From the NCBI GenBank assembly GCA_902766845.1, contig CACXFD010000098.1, forward strand, positions 1 through 13,821: a stretch of DNA of 13,821 nt. Direction: 5' to 3'. Of this stretch, positions 12,729-13,821 are shown piece after piece. The notes beneath the pieces were generated by a model. That model ran no database searches. It was not told where the DNA came from and worked only from the letters and a program-made list of their open reading frames with translations. The position numbers and the translations under genes are program-made. The stretch is from an uncultured Lachnospiraceae bacterium. GTDB lineage: Bacteria; Bacillota; Clostridia; Lachnospirales; Lachnospiraceae. The first letter of the stretch is position 1; every line of letters begins with the position of its first letter.

Positions 12729-12792
12729 AGCCGGCAAAAAGGCCGGGCCGCGGAGAACGTGTTCTCCGGCGGCCCGGTCCTTTTTGCCGGCT
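12729..12792 (+). terminator. Bidirectional terminator after the Hrb-like gene
   Basis: AGCCGGCAAAAAGG (12729–12742) pairs with CCTTTTTGCCGGCT (12779–12792), and the inner arms CCGGGCCGCGGAGAAC (12743–12758) and GTTCTCCGGCGGCCCGG (12761–12777) pair with one bulge. The A-run on one side and the T-run on the other let it end transcription from both strands. Confidence 0.92.
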
Positions 12793-12880
12793 GAACTTGG
12801 CGAGCGCAGCGAGCGAAGTTCCAGGCCGTAAGGCCTGGAACACGCCGAACGGAGCGGTGTGGAAGAGGACACAAGTGTCC
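12793..12880 (+). other. Chain of hairpins upstream of the Rpn-gene promoter, possible structured element
   Basis: There is no supportable gene here. GAACTT (12793–12798) pairs with AAGTTC (12816–12821) around the direct repeat CGAGCG-CAG-CGAGCG. TTCCAGGCC (12819–12827) pairs perfectly with GGCCTGGAA (12832–12840) around a GTAA tetraloop of the GNRA type; this stem shares three bases with the previous one. GGACAC-AA-GTGTCC (12867–12880) is a near-palindrome, and its ACAAG can instead pair with CTTGT at 12881–12885. It could be a small RNA, a repeated intergenic element or protein-binding DNA. Confidence 0.5.
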
Positions 12881-12881
12881 C

Positions 12882-12911
12882 TTGTCATATCGCCCCCTGC
12901 GGTGATATACT
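12882..12911 (+). promoter_or_regulatory. Promoter of the Rpn-family gene with a palindrome filling its spacer
   Basis: TTGTCA (12882–12887) and TATACT (12906–12911) are separated by 18 bp. Between and overlapping them is an inverted repeat: ATATCGCC (12887–12894) with GGTGATAT (12901–12908), 8 pairs including one G·T, with a 6-base centre. A dimeric regulator bound there would sit between the -35 and -10. The hairpin plus TCTTTTT (12911–12917) could also be read as a weak terminator. Confidence 0.65.
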
Positions 12912-12917
12912 CTTTTT

Positions 12918-13059
12918 AGGTCAGCTTGGCACATCTTTCCGGCCGTTCGGCCGCGTCTGCTGCAGAGTTCTCTGCGATCGTTCCCTGCGGACCGCATCTT
13001 CAGGCACGCAGGGAGAAAGCATTCTCCCCGCCGGATACGTGGCGAAAGGAGGGTCGCTT
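12918..13059 (+). other. Structured 5' leader of the Rpn-family gene
   Basis: Roughly 140 bases lie between the inferred transcription start and the TTG start codon. Stems are CGGCCG-TT-CGGCCG (12940–12953), GCAGAG-TT-CTCTGC (12962–12975), TCCCTGCG (12982–12989) with CGCAGGGA (13007–13014), and GGGAGAA (13011–13017) with TTCTCCC (13022–13028). The last two share GGGA and cannot form fully together. A small CGCC/GGCG stem (13029–13044) abuts the ribosome binding site. No terminator-like T-run is present, so any control would more likely act on translation. Confidence 0.5.
13045..13053 (+). promoter_or_regulatory. Ribosome binding site fixing the Rpn-gene TTG start
   Basis: AAAGGAGGG lies 6 bases before TTG at 13060. 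The family-typical N-terminus (LKPFDELAFTDD) begins immediately after this TTG, and no in-frame ATG exists before residue 15. Confidence 0.88.
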
Positions 13060-13821
13060 TTGCTGAAACCGTTTGACGAGCTCGCGTTTACAGACGACTA
13101 TATGTTCAAGGCCGTGCTGACATCGAATCAGGAACTGTGCAGGCGTTTGCTGGAGATCGTTCTCGGACGCAGGGTAGGCCGTGTCGTCCGGGTCAGAAAA
13201 GATGAAGACGTCCGCGCGAGGTCGGATCGCCGCGGAGTCCGCTTTGATGTATACATGGAAGACGAGGACTGCATCTATGACACGGAGATGCAGAACCTGC
13301 CGGAGAAAACGCTGCCGGAACGCAGCCGCCTGTATCTGGCCCAGATGGACGTCAACCAGACGGCACCGGGACCGGACGGGCTGCAGAGGATGAAAAAGAG
13401 TCTGATCATCTTTCTATGCAGGTTCCAGCTGTTTCCGGGAGGGACCCGGCATAAGTATACGATGGAGACCCGCTGTGCGGAAGATCCGCGCCTGCGTCTG
13501 GAGGACGGGGCCCAGAGGATCTTCCTGTGTACGGTGGGCAGTGACCAGGATGTCACGCCGGAGCAGGAAGCCCTGCTCACGTATCTGGATTCAAGACTTC
13601 CGCAAGACGCATTTACCGAGGCGCTGGAGGAAGCTGTCCGGACAGTGATCCTTGACGAAGAGAGGAGGACCGGGTATATGACGCTCGAAGACTATATGTA
13701 TCGTGAGAGGATGGAAGGAAAAGCGGAAGGCCTTGCGGAAGGAGAAGACAGCATTTACCGTCTCGCAAGGAAGATGAGGGAAGAGGGATACTCGTTCGAC
13801 GAATTCCTTCAGTCGGAAAAC
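13060..13821 (+). CDS. Rpn/PD-(D/E)XK nuclease family 'transposase' (3' partial)
   Basis: The frame runs open from TTG 13060 to the window end (254 codons, no stop), so the C-terminus is missing. The N-terminus LKPFDELAFTDDYMFKAVL and ELCRRLLEIVLG (25–36) match the PD-(D/E)XK nuclease 'transposase'/Rpn family. The nuclease core is visible as VRFDVY (D63) and DTEMQ (E76, Q78), followed by LPERSRLYLAQMD, KSLIIFLCRFQLFPGG and an EDGAQRIFLCTVG segment. The end seen, a Gly/Glu/Ala repeat (EGKAEGLAEGED) and an amphipathic YSFDEFLQ helix, is also typical. Rpn proteins in E. coli act as DNA endonucleases promoting RecA-independent recombination; transposition by this family is unproven. Arg codons AGG/AGA are frequent here but scarce in holB or rsmI, suggesting separate ancestry. 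Confidence 0.9.
   Translation, partial: MLKPFDELAFTDDYMFKAVLTSNQELCRRLLEIVLGRRVGRVVRVRKDEDVRARSDRRGVRFDVYMEDEDCIYDTEMQNLPEKTLPERSRLYLAQMDVNQTAPGPDGLQRMKKSLIIFLCRFQLFPGGTRHKYTMETRCAEDPRLRLEDGAQRIFLCTVGSDQDVTPEQEALLTYLDSRLPQDAFTEALEEAVRTVILDEERRTGYMTLEDYMYRERMEGKAEGLAEGEDSIYRLARKMREEGYSFDEFLQSEN

Noticed and set aside
12882..12917. Terminator formed by the ATATCGCC/GGTGATAT hairpin plus TCTTTTT
   Set aside because: The stem is weak and AT-rich and coincides with a good -35/-10 pair; a complete bidirectional terminator already exists at 12729–12792. The promoter reading is preferred, not proven.
12725..12919. A 64-codon + strand open frame after the Hrb-like gene
   Set aside because: It is built from the bidirectional terminator, the hairpin chain and the Rpn promoter, and has no proper ribosome binding site. 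A search for conservation of its C-terminal half would still be worthwhile.
13060..13821. Complete insertion sequence or transposon
   Set aside because: Only one end of the gene is visible, no terminal inverted repeats or target duplications can be recognised, and transposition by this family is not established.

Overview
The window looks like a chromosomal segment of a GC-rich member of the Bacillota, most likely class Clostridia and possibly Lachnospirales-like. Supporting signs are the holB–ricT–rsmI gene order, strong AGGAGG-type ribosome binding sites, sigma-A promoters with 17–18 bp spacers, a YitT-family membrane protein, a PD-(D/E)XK 'transposase' of the Rpn family, and an MBG-domain surface protein on a Pro-Thr stalk. 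Third codon positions are overwhelmingly G or C, so many long antisense open frames are shadows. Every gene I can support is on the + strand. I cannot name the species.

Layout. 3–869: C-terminal end of a surface protein (MBG domain, PT/PQPE stalk, three hydrophobic segments), closed by a strong terminator. 917–5789: a promoter, then an aldo/keto reductase, a PLP-dependent Orn/Lys/Arg-decarboxylase-family protein with unusual insertions, a GNAT–NUDIX fusion preceded by a T-free 10-bp tandem repeat, and a divergent guanylate-kinase-like protein. 5796–5879: a cluster of mutually complementary segments. 5892–9285: a canonical promoter, then holB (clamp-loader delta'), ricT (RNase Y specificity factor with a long repetitive RG-rich tail) and rsmI (16S rRNA C1402 2'-O-methyltransferase), whose start overlaps the ricT stop. 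9419–10444: a promoter, a YitT-family membrane protein and a strong terminator. 10446–12792: a palindrome and promoter, a PlsC-like acyltransferase with a zinc ribbon, a 12-bp degenerate repeat, a flavin-reductase/rubredoxin fusion (Hrb-like), and a bidirectional terminator. 12793–13059: a gene-free, densely hairpinned region holding a promoter whose spacer is a palindrome and a long leader with overlapping hairpins. 13060–end: an Rpn-family nuclease/transposase, cut by the window edge.

How the genes fit together. The block from the decarboxylase to rsmI corresponds to the conserved Firmicutes neighbourhood known in Bacillus subtilis as yaaO–tmk–yaaQ–yaaR–holB–yaaT–yabA–yabB–yazA–yabC. Here tmk is replaced by a guanylate-kinase-like protein, yaaQ/yaaR/yabA/yabB/yazA are absent, and a GNAT–NUDIX gene is inserted. 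The rest is accessory: redox (aldo/keto reductase, Hrb-like protein), lipid (PlsC-like) and transport or sensing (YitT).

The parts least explained by known families are non-coding or low-complexity. They are the hairpin-rich leader and palindromic promoter in front of the Rpn gene, the interchangeable stem segments between the kinase-like gene and holB, short tandem repeats directly ahead of two genes, and repetitive insertions or tails in the decarboxylase, RicT and the Hrb-like linker. These are the best candidates for something undescribed, but none is proven here; all structure calls were made by eye.
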